Shown here in pieces: positions 11,271-19,430 of a DNA stretch of 64,000 nt (positions within the stretch are counted from its first letter, which is position 1; every line of letters starts with the position of its first letter). The notes under the pieces were generated by a model. That model searched no databases. It was given only the letters and a program-made list of their open reading frames with translations, and was not told the DNA's origin. The DNA lies in NCBI GenBank assembly GCA_003342815.1, contig PTEX01000020.1:5134791-5198790 (forward strand), given 5' to 3'. This DNA comes from Eudromia elegans. Taxonomy: Eukaryota; Chordata; Aves; Tinamiformes; Tinamidae. The translations under genes and the position numbers were made by a program.

Positions 11271-13552
11271 AATTTCCCATGAATGTCAAAGACTTAACGC
11301 TACTTCCTTCCCATACTCTTAGCATTGCCTATTAGTAAAATAGCCTGTTTTTCACTGCTAGTTTCACTGCACCATGGCATCAGGTACTCCACCAGCTGAA
11401 GTGCTAATGGCTTTATGGTGGGCATATATTCATATCAATGGCACTTTGTGGTAGGTTTTAACAGCAAGAAAGCTGTAGTCAACGTCTACATTAGGAGAAC
11501 GCTTTTAATGTTGTGAAAATTAGGGAGGAATAGAATTAAGGCTGTCTGTGCAATAAAATCATATTTCCATCCTGCTATCTTATACTTCCTTCTCCACATG
11601 CCTTTCAGTTTTACTGGTTGATGGAAAGTGATGGAAGGGCAAAATATATCTTACATAGCCAAGTCTTAGTCTAAATATTTTCTCTGTTTTATGTACAGAA
11701 TTCTTAAGCCTGCATTCTACAGAAAAATAATGACATAAGACAATGACAATATTAACAATAGACAATAAAGTCTATTTTATGATATCTATCAATGTTATAT
11801 GTTTCATAAATACTATTTGCTTGACCTGCAACCTTCCATAATTAAATTTTTTAATTTGCACGGAAAATTTCACATATTATGGATCAGTGACCTTATTCTG
11901 TGGTAACTGCACAAGAGATGAAGTGAAAAACGAAGAGTGAAAGTGCTTGTTGATTCTGCGAGAATGTGATCAAAAGAGGATTACAAGATTGTCTACTTCT
12001 TCCCTCCATTCTGCCACATGGGAGACTTTCTTTTGGTAAAGTAGAATCTGAGGTCAATTCTCCACTGTTATTCCAGTTTTCTACTAATATTTACATATAT
12101 ATATATATATATTCAACTTTTTAACCTCTCATTTGCCTAGAAGTGTTTGGAAATCTCTGAAACTGGAAGTCAAGCAGGAACAACCAAATTAAAATATTTC
12201 TAATGATCTGACAACTAATATATTTTACTGTCATAGTCTGGTCGCCTTGCATCAATGGAAAGGTTATGCTAGGTAACTTTCAGAACTCCCTTATAACCAA
12301 CATATTTATGATTCTGATTATTACTGTTTAAAAAAAAGATGTATGTAATGCACGTTCATGACATGTGAAATACCTTTATGTATATCAGTATATATGCTAT
12401 CAGCGTATTTCACTGCAATACTTCTTTATACTTCTGCGATATGGATATTTTTCTTCTGTGCAGATTACAAGGAGCTCTGCAATGAAATAGCATTGCTATG
12501 CACATGAGATCGGTGAGAAACATGCTAATCAATGAAATAGAGGGAATTCTGCTATTGTAATGTAATATAAATATCTTCCCTGAAGGTCTTTTGCAGAAAA
12601 AAAATGAGATATTTTCTGCAGTGTTTTGAAAGCTATTCTAGCAGATATGTCTCAGAGATACTCCTTTTTATACTGCTTTTCTAAGGATATAAATTTCTGT
12701 AAAGACAGAAAAAAATGTTCTTTTTGTTGAAACAAATATATTTTGATCAAAAAGTTATGTTATTTCATGTAAAAACAATTTCTACATGAGGAGAAAACTA
12801 AAATATTTAATTAAAATATTTGATAAAATATTTGTTTTGGTAAATTCATGCAACACACCAAATCTTTTTATTTAAGTCAGACTATTTTATTTCAGACTTT
12901 TTCACTATAAATTCTGCTGAGGGCAAAAATAACTTTTTTGGATTGTCTGCCTAGAGGCAGTCATTTTTACTTGAAGCTGTAAGTACTTGGCACAGTTGCG
13001 GATCAAAAAAGATTCTGTAAAACAGGCAATACGGTCTCAGTCAAGCAACTCGAGAATAGAGCAGCTTATCACTTTCACATAACTTCCTAGTAATTTGGCA
13101 AACATCCTTAGAAAAACACTGGAGAGGGAAGGATGCGAACTAGAAGCCAGCATTTCATGGCATGTGTATATCTTTCTTCTCTTTTGAAAGACCTGCTTGA
13201 AAATGCACAGGCTGTGTCACATGAAATCTAGGCACAGAGGTCATGAACAGTAGATCCATCGCACACCTATTTGTCATTAAAGAGGATGGAAATACTAGCA
13301 TCAACAGCTGGTATTATCTGTCTATTTAAATCAGCCCTTGTTTCACACCTGTTTGTTGACACTATTAGACTTTCTAGAGAGGAATGATACACTAACTGCC
13401 ACAGACTGACGTTCCATCACAACTTCTCCACTCCTCATTCTCTGTTCATCTTTCGCTCTAATTCCCAAGAGAATCAATAGATAAATACTATGAAGTTGGA
13501 CAAATGGAAGCAGAGTTAGCAGATCCCATGTGAAATACAGAAATAGTTTGTA
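11271..13552. other. Unique AT-rich non-coding stretch
   Basis: No gene, RNA or repeat family was recognised apart from the (AT)9 microsatellite at 12,095. All open frames are short. Confidence 0.55.
12095..12112. repeat. (AT)9 microsatellite
   Basis: Nine AT dinucleotides without interruption. Confidence 0.9.
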
Positions 13553-14395
13553 TTCATAGAATCACAGAATCATAGAATGCTTAAGGTTGGAAGGAACCTC
13601 TAGAAGGTCATCTAGTCCAACCTCCCTGCATACACAGTGTCACCTAGATAAGCATGTGGCACAGGATTGTGTCCAAACGGGTTTTGAAGATCTCTAGAGA
13701 GGGGGGCTCCACAACCTCTCTGGGCAGCCTGTTCCAGTGGTCCATCACCCTCACTGTTGAGTTCTTTCAAAGTTCCTGTGGAACTTTGATGCCTCAATTA
13801 GTGGCCGTTTCCTCTAGTTCTATGGCTGGCTACCACTGAGAAGAGGCCAGCCCCTTCCTCCTCACTCCCTCTCTTGAGGTACTTGTAGTCACTGACCAGG
13901 TCCCCTCTCAGCCTTCTCTTCTCCAGGCTGAAGAGGCCCAGCTCTCTCAGCCTTTGCTCATAGGGCAGATGTTCCAGGCCCTTAATCATCTTTGTAGCCC
14001 TGCACTGGACTCTCTCCAGCAGCTCCACGTCCCTCCTGCACTGGGGAGCCCAGAACTGCACACAGTACTCGAGGTGCGGCCTCACCAGGGCTGAGTAGAG
14101 GGGCAGAATCACCTCCCTCGACCTGCTGGAGACGCTCTGCTTAATGCACCCCAGGATCCCATTGGCCTTCTTGGCCACGAGGGCACACTGCTGCCTCATG
14201 GTCAACTTGTCTACCGTGACACCCAGGTCCCTCTCTGTGGAGCTGCTCTCCAGAAGGTGGGTCCCTAGCCTGTGCGGGTGTCTAGAGTTATTCTTCCCCA
14301 GGTGCAGGACCCTGCACTTTCCCATGTTGAATTTCATTAGATTTCTCACTGTCCAGTTGTCCAGTCTGTCCAAGTCTACTGTACTCCTATATGCT
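13553..14395 (-). mobile_element. CR1 LINE, 5'-truncated, about 840 bp
   Basis: A minus-strand CR1 carrying the C-terminal part of ORF2 and a complete 3' end. The 3' end lies at 13,553 (ATAGAATCACAGAATCATAG octamers). It is followed by GGTTGGAAGGAACCTCTAGA, then ORF2 sequence up to the LDRLDNW segment near 14,375, where homology stops. Neighbouring CR1 pieces at 17,913-19,430 and 20,840-22,230 have the same orientation but cover different, more 5' parts of the element. The middle of the reverse transcriptase is absent from all of them. Confidence 0.95.
13798..14373 (-). pseudogene. CR1 ORF2 C-terminal remnant
   Basis: An uninterrupted minus-strand frame of 191 codons within the CR1 copy. It encodes the region downstream of the reverse transcriptase catalytic site. 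Recognisable CR1 segments in order are [83 protein letters not shown] and [19 protein letters not shown]. It ends prematurely after RTRGNGH, where intact copies continue for roughly 60 to 70 residues. The endonuclease, the fingers and palm with the FADD motif, and an initiation codon of its own are all missing. It is a remnant of a retrotransposon gene, and the open frame probably reflects modest age rather than function. Confidence 0.9.
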
Positions 14396-14399
14396 CTCT

Positions 14400-15538
14400 A
14401 CTCCATGGCTTTCCAAGTACATCCCTCTTGCAGTGCTTGATTAGTAATTTACATGCAATTTGCACATGCTCACTCAACATTGCCACTGTTACACATGCTC
14501 AGGGGAAGAGTCTTTACCTGGCTGAGGTTCTTTTTGACTTAGAGATACAGTTTTCAGTAGTAAAACAAGGACAGTTTAAGGACAGCTCTAGGATATGTGG
14601 GCCTCAATTTTCCTGCCAAGTTTGCAGGAAAATGTTGTGTAAAATGTGCATCCAATAACATCTCCTTATGGCCTATGAGTTCCATAGGTCATACTTCTGT
14701 ATTTATTTCACCAGCCCAAGCAGTAGGTTTGGCTGACTTTCCAAACCAGTTCAAGGTCTAAAAGGTGGCAAGGTTCCTGGAAAGGACAGGAATGACGTTT
14801 GGGTCACTGAGCCTTCTTACTAAAAGGTGCTATGAGTGCACTGAGTCCTCTGTGTATCTTAAAGGAGCTGCTCTGCATGCGTCTGCAAAGCCACGTGCAA
14901 TCATTCAGCATTTGCACAATGTGCAGCTCTCTTGAGCACTCGTCAACGGACTTACCCTGACGGGTGCTCGTGCATTGCTGCAGCTACAGAAGCTGGCAAC
15001 AGATAAACCACCTTGGCACCCTTGTCCTTGCCACAGCACAAGGCTAAGGACACCGGAGAGCTGCTTCCAGGATAGATGTCCCCAAACTCAGAGCTGCTCC
15101 CATCTGCGCTGCCCATGCATGGGCACACGCAACCAGGCCTCAGACAGAGACCAGGGAAGCGTGAGCTTTCTGAATCTTTCCTATTCAGTTAGAAGACGCT
15201 GGTCACACTCTCAGTCTGATTGATATCAACCATTGCAAATAAGACACTAAGGAGATGGCAGATTAGCTTTTTGGGGATTTATAGCTGTGGTCTAACAAAA
15301 ATAAACATGGAAACAGAAGGGTGGGCTTCATGAAAAGGACAAAAATTTTCACTGCAACGAGCAAAGAACACAAAGAGCTCCTAGCAGAAGAGGGAATTCT
15401 TCAGAACATTAATAGCAATCATGCACATTTTAAGATTTTCTTTTCCAAGACTATAAACTTGCCTATTGTTTGGGTGCTCACACCAGTGTCAGTGAGGCTT
15501 TTTACCTTCTCAAATCTCACAGCCAGATGCAGTAATAT
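14400..15538. other. Unclassified stretch between CR1 and the small tandem repeat
   Basis: Moderately GC-balanced DNA with no recognised gene or repeat family. Several short open frames are present (up to 98 codons) without motifs, polyadenylation signals or convincing splice sites. Confidence 0.45.
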
Positions 15539-15970
15539 AGGTAGTAGTGCCAGAGACCAGGCAAAGATAAAGTTCACGACATGATGTATCTGTGCGTGCA
15601 CTCAACTGTGTGTCTCTCCAGACACATGCAACCTTCTACATCTGCAAAGACATTTGGTGACTGCAAGCAACACAATGCTGGTGGCGACTCTCAGTTAGTG
15701 ACATACGAAAAGGCACAGGAAAGAACTATTTTGCTCTTTTGCAGTCTTATTAACCAGAAGGCAAAAACTTTAAATCATTTCCATTTAGATTTAAAAGCAA
15801 TTTTCCATGCATCAGTAAAGGATTACTTATATTGTTGGTAGCTCTAATGAGAGCCAACAGCCTTAAGGTAGTTGTGACAAAGATAAAGTTCACAATTTGA
15901 TGAATTTGTGTGCACACCCTGGTAGCTCTGATGAGAACCAGGATCTTGAAGGCAGCTGTACGTTGTAAGA
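15539..15970 (-). repeat. Three diverged copies of a small repeat (period about 85 bp)
   Basis: The block CAAAGATAAAGTTCAC followed by a TGATG-AT-TGTG word occurs at about 15,570-15,600 and again at 15,880-15,915. A flanking module, GGTAGCTCT-ATGAGA-CCA, occurs at 15,836 and 15,921, so the second and third units are in tandem about 85 bp apart. The first unit lies about 300 bp upstream. Read on the minus strand, units 1 and 2 give related peptides around QIHHVVNFIF and QIHQIVNFIF, and the LIRAT word appears twice. No coding function is claimed. Confidence 0.6.
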
Positions 15971-16158
15971 TTGCCATTTCCCTATGCTGATATTCCACTT
16001 CTTTTTAAATTACTGCTTCCCCTCATCTCCCCTAGCCCATCCTCAAGCAAAGCAGTGACCAGACAGGCAGTGCTCACAGCACTGACAATGCCACCATCAG
16101 GGCACTCGATTTCAAACTTGCTTCTCTGTAGCTGTAGCACTGTCAAATGCAACACGCA

Positions 16159-16342
16159 GAGGTAAACGGGAAGGCTCCGTGGATCACCTGAAAGGATTCC
16201 ACCTCTTGGGAGTGCTGGAGGAGCCCACGTCCCTCCACCTCCCCTTCTGCACCACAGAGCTGTTGCAGCACGTGAGCACCTCCGTGGCCCTGTGCGGGGC
16301 TCCAACAGCCTGTCAGCCATCTTGGCGGTGGGAGCAGCCCAG
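16159..16342 (-). repeat. Left inverted arm
   Basis: Reverse complement of 17,489-17,672. The 126 inner bases (16,217-16,342) are identical to the right arm. The 58 outer bases carry eight substitutions, giving 176 of 184 matches counted by eye. Confidence 0.95.
16316..16328 (-). promoter_or_regulatory. YY1-like motif overlapping a Kozak-like ATG, left arm
   Basis: On the minus strand this reads CCGCCAAGATGGC. It contains the AAGATGGC core typical of YY1 sites placed just downstream of start sites of TATA-less genes. The ATG inside it (16,320-16,318) has A at -3 and G at +4 and opens a 112-codon minus-strand frame beginning MADRLLEPRTGP. Binding and use as a start are inference. Confidence 0.35.
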
Positions 16343-16434
16343 GCCCTCTCGCCGCCTCTGCCTCGCTGCTCTGGCTCTGTGGTGGTGTTCTGGTGCTGAT
16401 TGGAGTTGCCGACTGTTTTCCCTTCGTCCTGAAA

Positions 16435-16968
16435 ATGCAACCGGCGGCTGCTCTCAGGGGAGGCCGAAGGAGGAGTCTGAAAAGGAAGGAGTTATGGAAG
16501 AAGATCATGAGTGTGGAGGATTATTACATCAGGTGGCGAAGTAGAGATGGAGAAGAACCGATGGAAGTGGACCCTCCAGAAGCCTCCCCTGAGCCCATGG
16601 AGGTAGATCCGCCTCTGGCAGAAGAACAGCCCATGGAGGTGGATCCACCGCCAGCAAAGGTGGCCTGCGTGAAGGCCCCGGCGCCTGGGATGCCCACAAA
16701 GATCCCGGCAGAGGCATCCCAGGAGAGCCGGGGGCCCGTATGGCCACCCGGCTGCACCCAGCCACCAGTCCCTGGGCACAAGATCCGCCTGAGGGACTGG
16801 TGGCACAGGAACATCCATGGGCGCAGCGCGCAGCCGCNGGTTCCCCCTCCCTCCCTGCCCCGCTTTCCCCCTCTTCTACCCCCTTCTCAGAACATCAGCA
16901 TGAAGGGGCTGCCGAAAGACCATCTGCAGGCCGTGCCCCAAGACCAACCAACCACCCTGGGCCAATAA
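16435..16968 (+). CDS. Uncharacterised protein with three PMEVDPP repeats
   Basis: A 177-codon plus-strand frame. The ATG at 16,435 is chosen because it is the first ATG in frame and has A at -3. The frame stays open upstream to about 16,276, inside the left arm, without another ATG, so the true 5' end could be an upstream exon. In order, the product has a basic stretch (GGRRRSLKRKELWKK, residues 10-24) and the segment SVEDYYIRWRSRDGEE. Three exact 12-residue repeats starting PMEVDPP follow (residues 42-77), then a Pro/Ala-rich region, a KIRLRDWWHRNIHGRSAQP segment, and a proline-rich tail ending TTLGQ. No signal peptide or clear membrane segment is seen from this start. The TAA stop overlaps two AATAAA signals. 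The basic and acidic blocks suggest a disordered, possibly nuclear protein, but the family was not recognised. One codon contains the ambiguous base. It could be a real lineage-specific gene, a pseudogene copy or a chance GC-rich frame. Confidence 0.45.
   Translation: MQPAAALRGGRRRSLKRKELWKKIMSVEDYYIRWRSRDGEEPMEVDPPEASPEPMEVDPPLAEEQPMEVDPPPAKVACVKAPAPGMPTKIPAEASQESRGPVWPPGCTQPPVPGHKIRLRDWWHRNIHGRSAQPXVPPPSLPRFPPLLPPSQNISMKGLPKDHLQAVPQDQPTTLGQ
16558..16665 (+). repeat. In-frame 36-bp tandem repeat, three units
   Basis: Units start at 16,558, 16,594 and 16,630, each 36 bp and therefore 12 codons. The first seven codons (PMEVDPP) are conserved in all three, while the last five differ (EASPE, LAEEQ, PAKVA). 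Differences in the conserved half are mostly synonymous, for example GTG or GTA for Val and GAC or GAT for Asp. Confidence 0.95.
16838..16838. other. Ambiguous base (N)
   Basis: The only N noticed in the window. It lies in a GC-rich run inside the PMEVDPP frame and marks a place where sequencing or assembly was uncertain. Confidence 1.
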
Positions 16969-16973
16969 ATAAA
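16964..16973 (+). promoter_or_regulatory. Overlapping polyadenylation signals
   Basis: AATAAATAAA contains two AATAAA hexamers at 16,964 and 16,968. They overlap the stop codon of the PMEVDPP frame, which would give an extremely short 3' UTR. No genomic A-tail follows, so nothing marks the frame as a processed retrocopy. Confidence 0.5.
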
Positions 16974-17067
16974 AGAACTGCAGAGCATCAAGTTCTGGGC
17001 GAGCCCTTATTCGTGCCACGCACGCCCTGGCGCGTGAAGACGTGGCCTGTCCTCAGGCCCGAGCCCC

Positions 17068-17093
17068 GAGGCAGAGGTGGCGAGAGGGCCTGG
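17068..17093 (+). repeat. 26-bp partial third copy of arm-flanking sequence
   Basis: This matches the reverse complement of 16,339-16,364 at 25 of 26 positions, with the same orientation as the right arm. It implies more than one duplication step within the unit. Confidence 0.7.
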
Positions 17094-17488
17094 CTGCCTT
17101 TGGGCTGCTGCGCCGTGGGCACGGGGAGGCTGGTGCAGGGTGCCCGGCGTCCCTGGGGCCCGCAGGTGGGTTTTGGTTGCTGGTCAGGAAGGTGAATGGC
17201 AGTAGCCGTCTCCAGCTCCTTCACTCCTCAGGCACCTAATGAAGGGCTGAAGACGGCGCAAGGCCCTCCCTGGAGGTGCATGGATAAGAGCCCGTATCCA
17301 TCGGAGGAACTGCGCTGCCCTGGACGAGCAAAGGGCTTCGACTGCAGCAGGAAGATGTGGCGGCCTCCGGCAGGGAGGGCCTTCCCGGCTATCGGCTTCC
17401 TTAGGGCTGGCTTGTTCAAACAGCCAAGATATTTATTCGCCTCCCTCGTTGGCACTTCAGGGGGTTCCTCTGGATTGCAGTGTTGCCT

Positions 17489-17672
17489 CTGGGCTGCTCC
17501 CACCGCCAAGATGGCTGACAGGCTGTTGGAGCCCCGCACAGGGCCACGGAGGTGCTCACGTGCTGCAACAGCTCTGTGGTGCAGAAGGGGAGGTGGAGGG
17601 ACGTGGGCTCCTCCTGCATTCCCCAGAGGTGGAATTCTTTCAGGTGATCCATGGAGCCTTCCGTTTTACTTC
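17489..17672 (+). repeat. Right inverted arm
   Basis: Reverse complement of 16,159-16,342 with eight substitutions, all in the outer 58 bases (17,615-17,672). The arm stops where CR1 ORF2 homology begins. Confidence 0.95.
17503..17515 (+). promoter_or_regulatory. YY1-like motif overlapping a Kozak-like ATG, right arm
   Basis: CCGCCAAGATGGC, identical to the minus-strand motif in the left arm. The ATG at 17,511 opens a 74-codon plus-strand frame starting with the same MADRLLEPRTGP residues. The last part of that frame runs into CR1 DNA, so the C-terminus is not native. Regulatory use is inference. Confidence 0.35.
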
Positions 17673-17675
17673 TCT

Positions 17676-17912
17676 CTTCCTTCAAAAGAGCCTATTTTGG
17701 GCTCTTTTGAAGAATCCCATGGGTTAGACCCCTAGAAGGAAGGAGCTGTCCAAGAGATATGGTTAAGATTCAAGCATTGCTTCCTCCAAGCTCAAAATTG
17801 GTGCATCCTGGTGAATGAGAAGTCAGACAAGGGGCCAGCGGACCTGCAGGGATGTGCAAGGAGCTTCTGGCAAAACTTAAAGAGAAGAAAGAAGTAGATA
17901 CACACACAAAAA
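17676..17912 (+). mobile_element. CR1 LINE ORF2 linker fragment, inverted relative to its neighbour
   Basis: A plus-strand CR1 fragment. In a broken frame it shows the CR1 segments between endonuclease and reverse transcriptase: FKRAYFGLF, IPWVRPLEGR, AVQEIWLRFKHCFLQAQNWC and a lysine-rich KLKEKKEV end. At 17,912 it meets the minus-strand CR1 piece head-on. It has no 3' end of its own. A 13-bp hairpin at 17,680-17,712 lies inside this piece and appears to be coincidental. Confidence 0.75.
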
Positions 17913-18222
17913 GGAGGAGCAACTCCACCACCTTGCCTTCCCAGCCTTCCACGTAGCCTTCCATGACAGCACTCCAGTCGTGTGAGCTGTCCCACCACGT
18001 CTCTGTGATGCCTATCAGATTGTGATGCTGGGTCCGCACACCGATCTCCATTTTGTCCTGCTTTTTCCCCATGCTTTGTGCATTGGTGTACAGGCATTTT
18101 AGAGAGGTAGTTGAGCCTGCAGATTTTCCAGAAGCGGTGAAAGAGGACCCTCTGTAATCACGTCTTATCTGCATTTCCTCACTACCGTACTCCTGCTGGA
18201 TGCCTGTCAACTTTGGCTGCAT
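17912..18222 (-). pseudogene. CR1 ORF2 endonuclease start, truncated
   Basis: The N-terminal part of the apurinic-type endonuclease of CR1 ORF2. It shows LKCLYTNAQSMGKKQDKMEI, with the metal-site region Asn, and HHNLIGITETWWDSSHDWSA, with the conserved Glu. After AVMEGY the sequence has an internal deletion relative to other CR1 copies and changes frame. At 17,912 it runs into the inverted plus-strand fragment. It is inactive. Confidence 0.85.
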
Positions 18223-19430
18223 GGTATTAATCGCCCTGTCCCTGTGACACTTCTCTTCCCCCTTCTTGCTTAGCTTAAAGCCCTCCTAACCAGGCTGGCC
18301 AGCCTTTTGGCAAAGACGCACTTGCCCCTCTTGCTGAGGTGGTTCCCATCATTCCCTACTGGCTGGCGGTTGTCAAACAGAGTCTCATGGTCATAGAAGG
18401 CAAAACCCTGTTGCCAAGACCGATGGTGCATCTGGTTGTTAACCTGTAATATCCGCCTTCCCATTCTTGAATCCATTCCGCTCATTGGTAGGGTGGAGGA
18501 GAACACGACCTGGGCTCCCATACCTTTGACAGCCATCCCTAGGACTCTGTCATCTTGCTTGATGTCAGTCAGTTTCCCCATGGCATCATTAGTGCCCACG
18601 TGAAACAGTAGCAGGGGATAATAGTCAGCCTCCTGGACAAGCCTTGGGAGCCTCTCTGTAATACCCCTTATTCAAGGCTCTGGCAAGCAGCAGACCTCTC
18701 TGGATAAGGGCTTGGGTCTACAGATCGGTGCCTCTGTGCCCTGCAGCAGGGAGTCACCCACCACCATCACCCACCGCTTCTTCCGAGGCCTCCTTTTCTC
18801 CACAGGAGGAGCAGCCTTAATGCTTGGACCTGACAACCTCTCTGCAGATGCCCCCCTAGATGGGCCTTGGTTCATGTCCTCTTCTGTCTGATCCACAAGG
18901 TCCAAGGCCTTGTACCTATTGGATGTGGTCACTGGCCGGGGAGAGGTGGGCCGGGGAAGGGTTCTCCTGCCACCTCAAACAGGGACCTGTTTCCATTGTT
19001 CTTCATCCCTTGATACTATTAATTCTGCCCCTTCTGCCGTATGGTGAGAGGGTACAGGATTTCCAGATGGAGTCGGGGGCTCCTCTGGGTGGCTCTCCTG
19101 AGAGGATTGCAGAATGCAGGTCCACCAGTCTATTTTTCTCTCACATTCCCTGACGGCCTGGAGCCTTTCTACCTCCTCCATTAGCTCCGCCACCAGGCTG
19201 AGCAAGTCATCTACCTGCTCATACCTAAGGCAGGCGATGTTTTCACCACTCCCTGGTAACCTGGAGAGGCTCAGACACTCCTCACAGCTGGAGACCTGGA
19301 CTGCTGCATGTTTCTGTGGTGGTTCAGTCTGCGTCGCCACAGTCTTCCTGGTGCAAGCTCTCTACAGAGTAGAGACCATGGCTTCACCTGATCTGCTGAT
19401 GGAATAGACTGGCAGGGTCTAGTCCTTCTG
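17913..19430 (-). mobile_element. CR1 LINE 5' portion with ORF1 and the start of ORF2
   Basis: A minus-strand CR1 piece that begins near 19,430 and reads leftwards through ORF1 into the endonuclease start of ORF2, stopping at 17,912. CR1 insertions are normally 5'-truncated, so a copy that keeps 5' genes and lacks the 3' half must have been broken after insertion. The break coincides with the inverted plus-strand CR1 piece. Confidence 0.9.
18270..19340 (-). pseudogene. CR1 ORF1 remnant with SGNH-hydrolase motifs
   Basis: Decayed ORF1 split into three minus-strand frames: 19,340-18,975, 18,932-18,672 and 18,599-18,270. The first begins at an ATG (MATQTEPPQ) and has a CEEC pair and a leucine-rich, coiled-coil-like stretch (VDDLLSLVAELMEEVERLQ). 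The second carries the esterase block VVGDSLLQGTEAP with the nucleophile serine. The third carries GTND and a DGNHLSKRGK block with the Asp-His pair. All the catalytic signatures of the SGNH fold are therefore visible, but frameshifts and stops separate them. In related LINEs this protein is thought to bind RNA and membranes. The remnant cannot make it intact. Confidence 0.85.

Larger units (their letters stand above)
16159..17672. mobile_element. GC-rich unit bounded by 184-bp inverted arms (unclassified)
   Basis: Two 184-bp arms in inverted orientation flank a 1,146-bp GC-rich centre. The left arm is 16,159-16,342 and the right arm 17,489-17,672. The centre holds a 177-codon open frame with PMEVDPP repeats ending at two AATAAA signals. 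A 26-bp piece of sequence that adjoins the left arm recurs inside the centre at 17,068-17,093. The right arm ends within a few bases of a plus-strand CR1 fragment; on the left no CR1 was recognised. No transposase, reverse transcriptase or target-site duplication was found. Alternatives are an inverted segmental duplication of a gene's 5' region, an assembly-generated fold-back, or a non-autonomous element. The single ambiguous base at 16,838 shows that the assembly is imperfect here. Confidence 0.55.

Noticed and set aside
15982..16440. 152-codon minus-strand frame through the left arm
   Set aside because: It runs through the arm into unrelated flanking DNA. The part shared with the right arm is noted, but the full frame is not supported as a gene.
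17680..17712. 13-bp perfect hairpin at the outer edge of the right arm, first taken as an element terminus
   Set aside because: It lies inside recognisable CR1 ORF2 sequence and has no counterpart at the left arm.
17196..17735. 179-codon plus-strand frame through the right arm
   Set aside because: It is a composite: GC-rich centre, arm and CR1 DNA in one frame. Only the shared ATG at 17,511 is of interest.
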